64,000 nucleotides of DNA from Paenibacillus sp. HWE-109 (GTDB lineage: Bacteria > Bacillota > Bacilli > Paenibacillales > NBRC-103111). Under the pieces are notes generated by a model that ran no database searches, was not told the DNA's origin, and worked only from the letters and a program-made list of their open reading frames with translations. The position numbers were made by a program, and so were the translations under genes. Shown in pieces: positions 32,926 to 41,156 of this stretch; within the stretch, counting starts at the first letter, position 1, and each line of letters begins with the position of its first letter. Where the stretch lies: contig NZ_CP091881.1 in assembly GCF_022163125.1 (NCBI RefSeq), forward strand, positions 5,394,001-5,458,000. The letters are read 5' to 3'.

Positions 32926-33723
32926 TTAAATATGACGGATTACCCCGGCGTCTATTAATATCGAGTTGCCGTTAACGCCATCGTTGCAAGCGGCGAAAAT
33001 GACCGTTTTTGCAACTTCTTCTACCGTCAGAAACCTTTGCAGCAGCGAAGTGCTGTCATTGCCTTCCTTGAAATAATTAATCTTCGCTTGTTCAAGACTG
33101 ATACCTCCACGTTCCGCGTAGCCTTGCAGGTAGGTTTCGATTCCCGGTGTCCAAGTTGTCACAGGCAATACGCTGTTTACAGTAACCTTGGAGCCTTTGG
33201 TAAGTTCGGCCATTGCCCGGCTTAAACCAAGAAGTGCTGACTTCGTCGTCGAATAATGGACGAGGTCGCCGTTTGGCCGAAAGCCTGCTTCGCTATTGAT
33301 ATTAATGATCTTGCCCGAATTAGCCCTCAGCATGTCGGGAAGCGCTCTTCGGCAAAGACGAACCGTACTCATCACATTTACATTCCAAATATGGTACCAA
33401 TCGTCGTCTGTAATCTCCGCAAATGGCTTGACAGGGAAAATACCTAAATTATTAACCAAAAGATCAAGTTGGCCGTCTTCACTCGCTTCATCATAGAGTC
33501 GGTCGGCTTCTTCGGGAATGGCCAGATTAGCTGCGATACCGGAAATCTTTACGTCCTTATACTTGGCCTGCAAGTCAATTACGGCCTTATTAACGCGCTC
33601 TTCCACTGAGCCGTTAAGGATGACATCTGCGCCTTCTTGCGCGAAGGCTTCTACAATCCCTTTGCCGATCCCAGTTGTGGATCCCGTTACCAATACTTTT
33701 TTTCCTTTTAAACCAGTGTCCAT
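32926..33723 (-). CDS. Short-chain dehydrogenase/reductase (SDR)
   Basis: 265 residues. The nucleotide motif TGSTTGIGKG is at about 14-23, NNLGIFP follows (the NNAG equivalent), catalytic Ser lies in NINSEAG, and YSTTK holds Tyr/Lys. The SDR family oxidises or reduces polyols, sugars or their lactones with NAD(P). It follows a sugar-isomerase/epimerase gene and an ABC importer in one operon, so the likely substrate is the imported ketose or polyol or its epimer. GGAGG precedes the ATG by nine bases. Confidence 0.93.
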   Translation of the reverse strand: MDTGLKGKKVLVTGSTTGIGKGIVEAFAQEGADVILNGSVEERVNKAVIDLQAKYKDVKISGIAANLAIPEEADRLYDEASEDGQLDLLVNNLGIFPVKPFAEITDDDWYHIWNVNVMSTVRLCRRALPDMLRANSGKIININSEAGFRPNGDLVHYSTTKSALLGLSRAMAELTKGSKVTVNSVLPVTTWTPGIETYLQGYAERGGISLEQAKINYFKEGNDSTSLLQRFLTVEEVAKTVIFAACNDGVNGNSILIDAGVIRHI

Positions 33724-33750
33724 TGTTGATAGCCTCCAATTGATTATGAA

Positions 33751-34626
33751 TTAGTTTTCAAGGGACTTGAGGAATTGCAAGGACTCTCTTATCGACATAT
33801 CAAGCTGACGCTCATCTTGGCCGAATGTAAGGTCCCGGTACAACCCGATATCCCGTCCAATCTCTCCACCTGTGGTAATAAAAGATTCTATCGTTAGAAT
33901 GCCATCGAACTGAATTGATTTCAGCGCTCGATATAAGCCCATCCAATCCGTTCTTCCTTCCCTGCTCGGAAGGCTGCGATTGCATTCCCCCAGATGCAGG
34001 CATGCTAGTTGATCCCCAGCCCTGATAATCGCATCCGTTAGGCTAACCTCTTCGATGTTCATATGGAACGTGTCGAGCAAGAGTTTGCAATTCGGACTTC
34101 CGATTTTGTCAATAAAAGCCAAGCCCTCTTCAGCTGTGTTCATCACCGTCGTCTCGAAGCGATTTACAACCTCGAACATATACGTAATGCCGAGATCTTC
34201 CGCTGTTGTCGCCAGCTCCTTCATACTCTTGAGGCTATTCTCGACATAATCATTGCGACCAAGCTCGCTTGCTTCAAGTTTCCCTGCCCAGGCCGCATAA
34301 TTGACACCGCCAAAAGCTTTACCGCCCATGCTGGCTATGATCTCCAGCACATTTTTGACGTACTCAATCGCTTGTCTGCGAACATGCTCATCCTTGGATG
34401 ACAGATCGTGCTCTTTCGCTAAGCCTGTTGAGTAAGTCATTTCAATGCCGCATTCATCGGCGAGTTGTTTCAGTGCTTGGTACTCATGCTTGGGTCTGCT
34501 CAAAAGTGTAGGAATAAAAATTTCCACAACATCAAACCCGTTTAGCGCATGTCTTTTCACAGCTTTAAATAAGTCGAAATTCCAATCTTTCTCACCAAAA
34601 GAACTATGTACGCCATATTTATACAT
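33751..34626 (-). CDS. Sugar isomerase/epimerase, ketose 3-epimerase-like TIM barrel
   Basis: 291 residues in the xylose isomerase-like (AP endonuclease 2) family. The metal ligands of D-psicose/tagatose 3-epimerases have counterparts: E in YMFEVVNRFE, D in KLLLDTFHMNIEE, H in CLHLGECNR and E in GILTIESF. The N-terminus (YGVHSSFGEKDW) also recalls that group. The probable reaction is interconversion of C3-epimeric ketoses, producing the substrate of the neighbouring dehydrogenase or the reverse. AGGAGG lies eight bases before the ATG. Exact sugar unknown. Confidence 0.88.
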   Translation of the reverse strand: MYKYGVHSSFGEKDWNFDLFKAVKRHALNGFDVVEIFIPTLLSRPKHEYQALKQLADECGIEMTYSTGLAKEHDLSSKDEHVRRQAIEYVKNVLEIIASMGGKAFGGVNYAAWAGKLEASELGRNDYVENSLKSMKELATTAEDLGITYMFEVVNRFETTVMNTAEEGLAFIDKIGSPNCKLLLDTFHMNIEEVSLTDAIIRAGDQLACLHLGECNRSLPSREGRTDWMGLYRALKSIQFDGILTIESFITTGGEIGRDIGLYRDLTFGQDERQLDMSIRESLQFLKSLEN

Positions 34627-34657
34627 GAAAACAACCTCCTCAATGATAGGGAAACCT

Positions 34658-35650
34658 TTATTTCGAGACTCTTCTTCTGAACGTATCCAGCGCTACGACC
34701 GTAATAATAACCAGGCCCAAAATCACTTTTTGCCAAAAAGCCGAAATATCCAGGAAATTCAATCCATTGCTGAGCGTACCCATCGTGATGACACCGATAA
34801 TCGTTCCACCGATTGCTCCAGCCCCGCCAAAGAGACTTGTGCCCCCAAGAACGACTGCCGAGATAGAGAGTAGTTCCATCCCGTCCCCCATCAAAGCATT
34901 GGCAGAGTTAAGACGGCCTAACATAACGATGCTTGCAACCGATGCGCAGAATCCTGAGAACGCATACACGAGTGTTTTCGTTAGATTGACATTAATCCCC
35001 GAAACCCATGCCGCTTCGCGGTTTCCGCCCAGCGCATAGACATTTCGGCCGAACGTCGTATGCTTTAATATGACCCAACCCAATAGGGCAACACCGACGA
35101 ACACCAGAAATGAAATCGGGATTTTGGCGATATTCCCATTGCCTATAACCAGCAGCCCTTGCGGCAGCCCCGAAATGGGCAATCCTCCGCTCGTTAACAA
35201 GGCAAAGCCTTGAATCGCAGTAAGCGCTCCTAGCGTCGCAATAAAATCTTGAACTTTGATTTTCGTAATGATCAGACCAATCAATGAGCCGGTTATCACT
35301 CCGCACACAATGCCGATCAAGACGGCAGCGACTGGATTGACACCCCAATTGATGATGGCTACTGCGGTAATGCAGCCAGTAAGAGCCATTACTGAACCTA
35401 CGGCCAAATCAATTCCCGCAGCAATAATCACCATGGTTTGGCCTATCGCCAAAATCCCCATAACCGAGGATTGCTTGGAAATATTCAAGAAATTGTTCAC
35501 CGTAAAAAATTCCCGATTAGCAATCGCCATATAAACAATTAATATCAATAACGGGATTACAGGACTAATCTTGTTGATGTAATGCATCATTGATTTCTTT
35601 TTCACTTGGGCTTTTTCATGTTGATTCACGTTTAAATCCAGACTTTGCAT
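34658..35650 (-). CDS. Ribose-type ABC transporter permease (RbsC family)
   Basis: 330 residues with about ten hydrophobic segments. RbsC/XylH/AraH signatures are present: FFTVNNFLNISKQSSVMGILAIGQTMVIIAAGIDLAVGS, here a family-typical block at about 48-86, and GGTSLFGGAGAIGGTIIGVI near the C-terminus. It forms the channel homodimer for the ATPase encoded 3 bp upstream. GGAGGG precedes the ATG. Part of the binding protein-ATPase-permease-epimerase-SDR-chemoreceptor operon. Confidence 0.95.
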   Translation of the reverse strand: MQSLDLNVNQHEKAQVKKKSMMHYINKISPVIPLLILIVYMAIANREFFTVNNFLNISKQSSVMGILAIGQTMVIIAAGIDLAVGSVMALTGCITAVAIINWGVNPVAAVLIGIVCGVITGSLIGLIITKIKVQDFIATLGALTAIQGFALLTSGGLPISGLPQGLLVIGNGNIAKIPISFLVFVGVALLGWVILKHTTFGRNVYALGGNREAAWVSGINVNLTKTLVYAFSGFCASVASIVMLGRLNSANALMGDGMELLSISAVVLGGTSLFGGAGAIGGTIIGVITMGTLSNGLNFLDISAFWQKVILGLVIITVVALDTFRRRVSK

Positions 35651-35653
35651 GGG

Positions 35654-37147
35654 TTACAACCCTCCTGCCGCTTTCTCCATAATAAGTTCCTGACTGCACT
35701 CACGCGCATCAAAGCTGGCCACCAGCCTGCCTCTGTTCATCACGACAATGTTGTCAGACAGTCCGATTAATTCTGGCAGTTCTGTCGATACCAGGAGAAT
35801 AGATCCACCCTGCTCGGTTATTTGATTTAACAATTTATACACTTCCACTTTGGCCCCAATGTCAATGCCGCGGGTCGGATCATCCATAATAAATATCTTG
35901 GTTTGATTGCAGAGCCATTTGGCTATGGCGCCTTTTTGCTGGTTGCCGCCACTTAACTTGCCGATAGGATTGAACACGCTAGGCGTACTGATTTTCAACA
36001 GCTTTTTATAATCCTCCGACACGCCATGCTCCTTTTTCTTGTTCCTGAACCCCCATCTGCTAAAGCCCGAAAAACTGGAAACCGTAATATTTTCGGCCAC
36101 TGACATATGCAAGAGAAGACCTTCTTTACGATTCTTAGTAACAAAACCCAGCTTACGGTCAATTGCGCTTTTCGGATTATGAGGTGAATACGCTTCACCA
36201 TTTAATTGAATACTCCCTTCCGCAGCTTTCCTTAAACCGAATAAGGTTTCGACCAATTCCGTAATACCTGAACCGACAAGACCGGCAATACCCAAGATTT
36301 CACCTTCATGGAGCGTGAAAGAAATATCCTTTATGGCCTTTCCATCTCCAAGATCACTTATTTTCAATACTTCTTTGGAGGTGCAATGATTCATTTTGGG
36401 ATACTGCTCATCAATCGAGCGGCCAACCATCATGCGTACAAGCCAGTCTTGTGTAACACTTGTAATATCGCTGATCGTATCAATGGAATGACCGTCTCTT
36501 AATACCGTTACCGTATCGCCTATTTCAAAAACCTCATCAAGCTTATGCGTAATATAAACAAAAGAAATTCCCTGTCTTTTTAAACGGTTGATTGCTGTAA
36601 ATAGAGATCTGACCTCTTTATCCGTCAAAGCGGAGGTAGGCTCATCCAGGATGATTAATTTGGCGTCTCTGGAAATCGCCCTTGCAATCTCTACTAATTG
36701 TTGAATGCCTAAATCAAACTGAGATATTTTTTCATGAACATTAATATCCAGCCCTAAGGTACTCAGAACTTTGCCGGTATTCTTGATCACCTGTTTCCAA
36801 TCGACGAACGGAAGAACCTTGCGATTAGGCATTCGCCCCAAGAAGATATTTTCCATCACGCTGAGCTCTTTGATCATCGTCAGTTCCTGGTATACCATAC
36901 CAATACCTAAATTTAGCGAATCCGCGGGACATTTGATCGCAGCAGGTCTGCCTTCCCAATAAATCTCCCCTTCATCGGGTACATAGGAGCCGGATAGAAT
37001 CTTCATCAACGTCGATTTGCCGGCACCATTTTCACCTAACAGGATATGAACTTCACCTTTTTTGATTTCCAAATCCACTTCAGCCAAGGCCACTGTTTCA
37101 TAAAATCGCTTTTTGATTTTGTTCATTTTCAATAGGGTTGCCGCCAT
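35654..37147 (-). CDS. Ribose-type sugar ABC transporter ATPase (RbsA/MglA family)
   Basis: 497 residues, two fused ABC domains. The first has Walker A GENGAGKST and Walker B LIILDEPTSAL with a signature DLGIQQLVEIARA. The second has the degenerate Walker A GLVGSGITELVETLFG usual in this family, and the signature LSGGNQQKGAIAKWL. It powers sugar uptake at the membrane. ATG 37147 after GGAGG is preferred; the frame is open to 37168 without a good signal. Substrate is not predictable from the ATPase. Confidence 0.95.
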   Translation of the reverse strand: MAATLLKMNKIKKRFYETVALAEVDLEIKKGEVHILLGENGAGKSTLMKILSGSYVPDEGEIYWEGRPAAIKCPADSLNLGIGMVYQELTMIKELSVMENIFLGRMPNRKVLPFVDWKQVIKNTGKVLSTLGLDINVHEKISQFDLGIQQLVEIARAISRDAKLIILDEPTSALTDKEVRSLFTAINRLKRQGISFVYITHKLDEVFEIGDTVTVLRDGHSIDTISDITSVTQDWLVRMMVGRSIDEQYPKMNHCTSKEVLKISDLGDGKAIKDISFTLHEGEILGIAGLVGSGITELVETLFGLRKAAEGSIQLNGEAYSPHNPKSAIDRKLGFVTKNRKEGLLLHMSVAENITVSSFSGFSRWGFRNKKKEHGVSEDYKKLLKISTPSVFNPIGKLSGGNQQKGAIAKWLCNQTKIFIMDDPTRGIDIGAKVEVYKLLNQITEQGGSILLVSTELPELIGLSDNIVVMNRGRLVASFDARECSQELIMEKAAGGL

Positions 37148-37182
37148 CTCCACCCCTCCTGTTTCCAAATTTCATCATGCAA

Positions 37183-38379
37183 TTATTTGAGCTTCGCATT
37201 GGTGATAATTTGCTTCCAGTCGATCGGTTCCAACACAGGATTCGGGTAGAAATCATTGGCGTTGGCTTTATACTCTGTTCTTGGTCTGATATCATAGGTT
37301 TTCGGCGTCTCTTCTCCAAGATGGAGCATCACCCCGAATTTCACACCGTACCAGCCCCATTCAGGGAACCCGTGCCAAGTTTCCGACAAGATCTTATCTT
37401 CTCTAATTCGATCAACGCTCTCGGACGTCCCATCATTCGTTGTAACGAATACTTTTCCAGTAAGCCCTGCGTTTTGAACCGCATTAATGGCGCCTAATCC
37501 CATTTCATTAGAAGCAGCCCAGATGCCATCAATGTCTTTGTGCTTTTGCAGAATGTTTTCTGTGACAGATACGCCCTTTTGCCGATTCCAATCCGCTGGA
37601 AGCTTGGTAACGACTTGAACATTCGGGAACATTTTCAACACTTTATCGAAGCCTTTTTGGCGTTCGTTATCATAGAAGCTCCCCGGAACTCCTGAAAGGA
37701 TAGCAATTTTCCCCTTAATTGAATTAGGATCAACGTCTTTATACACGTTCTGCCACCACTTCAAATCCAGTTCTTGATTGGGCTTAACCTCCACTTTTTT
37801 TCCTTTTCCATCCAGTACACCTGGCCCGCCGAGCGCGTTTAACATGGCATATGCGGATACTTCTGCCGCCTGCGCATTATCAAAACCAATATAAGTATCA
37901 ACTTGGGTTCCCTCAATCGGTGTTAGCAGATTAACGATAATCACGGGGATCTTAGCATCTTTGGCTTGTTTCAGGACAGGTTTCAGCGGTTCTACATCTG
38001 CCGGAGAAATAATAATCGCACTGACTTTTCTTTGAATCATATCTTCGATGTTATGAATCTGAGCATTGGCATCCCCATGGTTATTGCTCGCTTTCGTCAG
38101 GATTTCAACATCCAGCCCCGATTTCTTAGCATCTTCTGCTGACTTTTCCATGTATGTAGTTGCGATTTTGTACACACCCGTAATATCCGGCGGTACCCAA
38201 CCGATCACGATTTTGCCCAATTTTTTGGCAGCATCATCAGTGGCAGTGGTGACTTGAGTTTGCCCTGCTTTGCTATCTGGGTTCACAGGGTTGGCTTGAT
38301 TCGAACAGGATGACAATAAAGCCGTAAGCATTGTGAAGATAAGCAGCAAATACGATTTATGCAGTTGGATTTTACTCAT
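37183..38379 (-). CDS. Sugar ABC transporter substrate-binding lipoprotein (RbsB-like)
   Basis: 398 residues. The signal peptide ends in the lipobox LLSSC (C25), followed by a linker rich in Asn/Thr/Asp and then the two-lobed periplasmic-binding fold (KIVIGWVPPDITGVYKIATTYMEKS, QRKVSAIIISPADVEPLKPVLKQA, GIWAASNEMGLGAINAVQNAG). First gene of the operon. ATG 38379 is seven bases after GGGGG, better than ATG 38385. A cre-like site lies 30 bp upstream. It could also present the sugar to the chemoreceptor encoded at the end of the operon. Confidence 0.94.
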   Translation of the reverse strand: MSKIQLHKSYLLLIFTMLTALLSSCSNQANPVNPDSKAGQTQVTTATDDAAKKLGKIVIGWVPPDITGVYKIATTYMEKSAEDAKKSGLDVEILTKASNNHGDANAQIHNIEDMIQRKVSAIIISPADVEPLKPVLKQAKDAKIPVIIVNLLTPIEGTQVDTYIGFDNAQAAEVSAYAMLNALGGPGVLDGKGKKVEVKPNQELDLKWWQNVYKDVDPNSIKGKIAILSGVPGSFYDNERQKGFDKVLKMFPNVQVVTKLPADWNRQKGVSVTENILQKHKDIDGIWAASNEMGLGAINAVQNAGLTGKVFVTTNDGTSESVDRIREDKILSETWHGFPEWGWYGVKFGVMLHLGEETPKTYDIRPRTEYKANANDFYPNPVLEPIDWKQIITNAKLK

Positions 38380-38408
38380 ATTCATTCCCCCTTTTTTTGG
38401 AAATACTT

Positions 38409-38422
38409 TTAAAGCGCTTACA
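38409..38422. promoter_or_regulatory. cre-like site (CcpA) before the first ribose-type ABC operon
   Basis: TTAAAGCGCTTACA matches 13 of 14 positions of the cre consensus TGwAArCGyTwnCw. Its place close to the start codon fits carbon catabolite repression. A near-palindrome GTCTTAAATTTAGAC at 38455-38469 (one mismatch) may be a second, specific operator. Confidence 0.65.
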
Positions 38423-38486
38423 TTTTACGGATGAATAACATATTGCCCTCCCTAGTCTTAAATTTAGACAAATCCCCCATGAGGGG

Positions 38487-38512
38487 GGGACCTGAGCGTT
38501 GATTCAGGTCCC
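38487..38512 (-). terminator. Hairpin after the cupin isomerase gene
   Basis: GGGACCTGA pairs with TCAGGTCCC around eight bases. No T-run follows on the minus strand, only a C-rich then G-rich tract, so it may be a weak terminator or RNA-stabilising hairpin. Confidence 0.4.
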
Positions 38513-38529
38513 TGACTGCTATTTGCTTA

Positions 38530-39111
38530 TTAAATTCCCCATTTGGGATTGTCTACGATGTCAACCTTGCCTTCATTTTCCACAATCAATTTTCTATAGC
38601 CTTTGGTTTCAATGGTTCCATAATCATGACCGGCATCTGCTCGGAAAACAAAGAAAGTAATCATAGGCTCATCGCCTACATTAATGCTTCTATGCGCATA
38701 GCGACCTGGTACATACACGGCTTTTCCTGGAGTCATCTCTTCGGCGATCCAATCCCCTTCAGGATTTTCCATGAGCATATAGCCCTTGCCACCCAAGCAG
38801 TAATAGACTTCAGCGGTATCCAAGATTGTGTGAAAATGGCCCTTGGTCATGAAATATTCATTGCCCACTTTGCCTGGATACACGATACTGGTGCCGAATA
38901 GTAAATGACCGTCTTTTTCAGGCATTTCGAGTTCGAAAAATTCATACATCAATGAATTCTCTTTTTCGATCATCGCTTCCAACGCTTCACCATTTGAAAA
39001 CATGCCTCTCATATTGGAAAGATGCCGCTTCGTTGTACTTCTCTCGTTCGACATTCCGCTGATTAAATCAAAATACATGGAAAATGGCTTGACTGTTAGT
39101 TCCTGACTCAT
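38530..39111 (-). CDS. Cupin-type glucose-6-phosphate isomerase-like protein
   Basis: 193 residues. It matches the archaeal-type, metal-dependent phosphoglucose isomerase family: TKGHFHTILDTAEVYYCLGGKGYMLMEN holds the two His, Glu of cupin motif 1, and VPGRYAHRSINVGDEP holds the second motif His. The family interconverts glucose-6-P and fructose-6-P; bacterial homologues in catabolic operons may act on related sugar phosphates. ATG 39111 is eight bases after AAGGGG. It is 21 bp after an AroE-like gene and is the last gene of a four-gene operon. Confidence 0.88.
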   Translation of the reverse strand: MSQELTVKPFSMYFDLISGMSNERSTTKRHLSNMRGMFSNGEALEAMIEKENSLMYEFFELEMPEKDGHLLFGTSIVYPGKVGNEYFMTKGHFHTILDTAEVYYCLGGKGYMLMENPEGDWIAEEMTPGKAVYVPGRYAHRSINVGDEPMITFFVFRADAGHDYGTIETKGYRKLIVENEGKVDIVDNPKWGI

Positions 39112-39132
39112 TCTGAGCACCCCTTGAGTTTG

Positions 39133-40071
39133 TTATTTGATACTTTCGGCAATTTTGGCGCATTTCTCCAAGACTTCACCTTGGATATCCACATGAAACA
39201 CTTCCGCAATAACTTGCGTCCAGCCATGGATAAAATAGATCCATCCGTCTTCGACATGCAGATTAAACTGCTCTTTCTGTCTCAAAGCTTGATGCATAAA
39301 ATCAAGTTCGCCGCGATAATTCAGCTCCCACACCAACCCATTCGGCGGATATTTGCCTCCATCCGTGAGCGGTGATCCAGGTCTGTCTTTACCTAGGCCC
39401 GTTGCGTTAATAACCAGCGAATATGGCTTTAGTGCTTCCATGATTTCATCATTCTGGGCTGGATCGGGGCATAGATGATAGTCAAATGGAACATTGGTAT
39501 CGAGCTGCGAGAGCAGCTCTCTGGCTGAATCCAGCCTCGGCTTGCTTCGGTTCGTAAGAATTATTTTGGATGGCAGGTGACTGCCATGCTCTTTTTCCGT
39601 TAAATAAGAACTGATCGCCAGTGCGCTTCCTCCGCATCCAAGAATCAATACTTCACCGCCGTTGTTCCAATAATGATCCGGAATAAAAGCCTCCATCGCC
39701 AATCCGCTGGATATCGGGTCCTTGGCGTAACCTTCCAATCTCCCCTCTTTCTTGGAAATGGAAGAAAGCTCTTTGAACATTTGCGCATGGGGATCCAAAT
39801 AGTCGAACAGGTCGCTGGCAGCGTCATATAAATCGATCTTATGCGTAGTTACCAAAGCGCCGAGAGATAATTCATCATTCTTGATAAATTCCACGACTTC
39901 TCTGTACACTTCCGGCTTGGCATGAATGTCGATATCGATTCCTTTAATCACAGCGTCCTTCAGCCCGAGGGCCTCCGCCCAAAGCGGAAAAAGTTTCATA
40001 ATGGAGGACTTTGTTGTGGTTACCCCAATGAAGTACATGGTCGGCTGAGTTGCTTTTGAGGGAAGTTTCAT
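39133..40071 (-). CDS. Shikimate/quinate dehydrogenase-like (AroE family) oxidoreductase
   Basis: 312 residues, longer than AroE (about 270-285). The AroE plan is present: GVTTTKSSIMKLFPLWAEALGL (substrate loop, normally with S-x-S), VTTHKIDLYDAA (catalytic Lys), GYAKDP (normally NTDG, with the catalytic Asp kept), GCGGSALAI (nucleotide loop) and NATGLGKDRPGSPL. Departures in the substrate loop and the KDP motif argue against shikimate. In an operon with two polyol dehydrogenases and an isomerase, a cyclic or branched polyol or keto-sugar is more likely. AAAGGAG precedes the ATG. Confidence 0.82.
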   Translation of the reverse strand: MKLPSKATQPTMYFIGVTTTKSSIMKLFPLWAEALGLKDAVIKGIDIDIHAKPEVYREVVEFIKNDELSLGALVTTHKIDLYDAASDLFDYLDPHAQMFKELSSISKKEGRLEGYAKDPISSGLAMEAFIPDHYWNNGGEVLILGCGGSALAISSYLTEKEHGSHLPSKIILTNRSKPRLDSARELLSQLDTNVPFDYHLCPDPAQNDEIMEALKPYSLVINATGLGKDRPGSPLTDGGKYPPNGLVWELNYRGELDFMHQALRQKEQFNLHVEDGWIYFIHGWTQVIAEVFHVDIQGEVLEKCAKIAESIK

Positions 40072-40086
40072 GGTTATTCTCCTTTA

Positions 40087-41139
40087 TTAGATCTCATAAA
40101 TAACTTTGGTGAAAGGATACTTGCGTTCTACAAGATCAACGAACACGCTGGGAGCATCAGAAAGCCTGAAGGTATGAGTTACTAGCGGTTGCAGCTTTAA
40201 AGCGCCGCTCTTCACATAATCGATAGTTGCTTGCCATTCTACGCCTGGAAAGGGGGCACTGTAAGAGTTCCATGAGCCGACAAGGGTCAATTCATTTCTG
40301 ACGATGCATTCAAAACTTTTGGGAGGTAAAACGACATCCCTATGTGCAGTTCCTAAATAGAGAACGCGTCCTTTTTTCTTCGTTATTCTCAAACATTGCT
40401 CTTGAGTTTGTACGACCCCGGCCGTTTCTACAGCGACATGAACCCCTTTGCCGCCAGTAAACTCCTTAATCTTCTGAGCAGCGTCGAGCTCACCTGAATT
40501 TATCACGACATCAGCACCGAGCTGTTTCGCGAGTTCCAGCTTATCCACAGCGACATCCGCCGCTATCACCTGGGTCGCACCCATAATTTTGGCGAATTGT
40601 ATCGCGAATAAACCGATTGTGCCGCATCCAAGAACAGCAACCGTATCGCCAACATTAACGCCAACACGCATCATGCCATGCAAAGTGACAGCCGCCGGTT
40701 CAACCATGGCTCCCTCGACGAATGATAAGCTGTCTGGCAGCCTGATCAGGTTTCTGGATGGAGCGACCGTATACTCGGCATATCCGCCGTGCGTTCTGGA
40801 ACCGAGATAGTTATAGTTATCGCAGAGTCCGTAATCTCCTGATTCGCAAAACTCGCAGGTTCCACATGGGAGAATAGGAGCGACGGCCACGCGGTCGCCT
40901 GGTTTGAAATCCTTCACACCAGCGCCGACCGCGGCAACTTCGCCGCAAAATTCATGGCCTGGAATCGTTGGAAAGCTGTACGTTCCCGTCTTCATGACGC
41001 GTCCCAAGTCGGAGCCGCAAACGCCAGCTGCCCGGACACGCACCAGAACTTCATTGTCTTCATAGGACGGCACAGCTACCTGTTCATATCTCAGGTCGGC
41101 AGGTGCATGTAAGACTGCAGCATTCATGAGCTTGTTCAT
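40087..41139 (-). CDS. Zinc-dependent polyol dehydrogenase, GatD (galactitol-1-phosphate dehydrogenase)-like
   Basis: 350 residues, medium-chain (MDR) family. Catalytic zinc region AAGVCGSDLG and GHEFCGEV; structural zinc cysteines CGTCEFCESGDYGLC (about 94-108); NAD motif VLGCGTIGLFAI. The segment GSWNSYSAPFPGVEW near residue 290 is characteristic of GatD-like enzymes, which oxidise a phosphorylated or free hexitol at C5. AGGAGG lies close before the ATG. Operon with a second MDR (17 bp upstream) and an AroE-like gene (15 bp downstream). Whether the substrate is phosphorylated is open, since no PTS is seen. Confidence 0.9.
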   Translation of the reverse strand: MNKLMNAAVLHAPADLRYEQVAVPSYEDNEVLVRVRAAGVCGSDLGRVMKTGTYSFPTIPGHEFCGEVAAVGAGVKDFKPGDRVAVAPILPCGTCEFCESGDYGLCDNYNYLGSRTHGGYAEYTVAPSRNLIRLPDSLSFVEGAMVEPAAVTLHGMMRVGVNVGDTVAVLGCGTIGLFAIQFAKIMGATQVIAADVAVDKLELAKQLGADVVINSGELDAAQKIKEFTGGKGVHVAVETAGVVQTQEQCLRITKKKGRVLYLGTAHRDVVLPPKSFECIVRNELTLVGSWNSYSAPFPGVEWQATIDYVKSGALKLQPLVTHTFRLSDAPSVFVDLVERKYPFTKVIYEI

Positions 41140-41156
41140 AAGCTTCCTCCTAAAGT

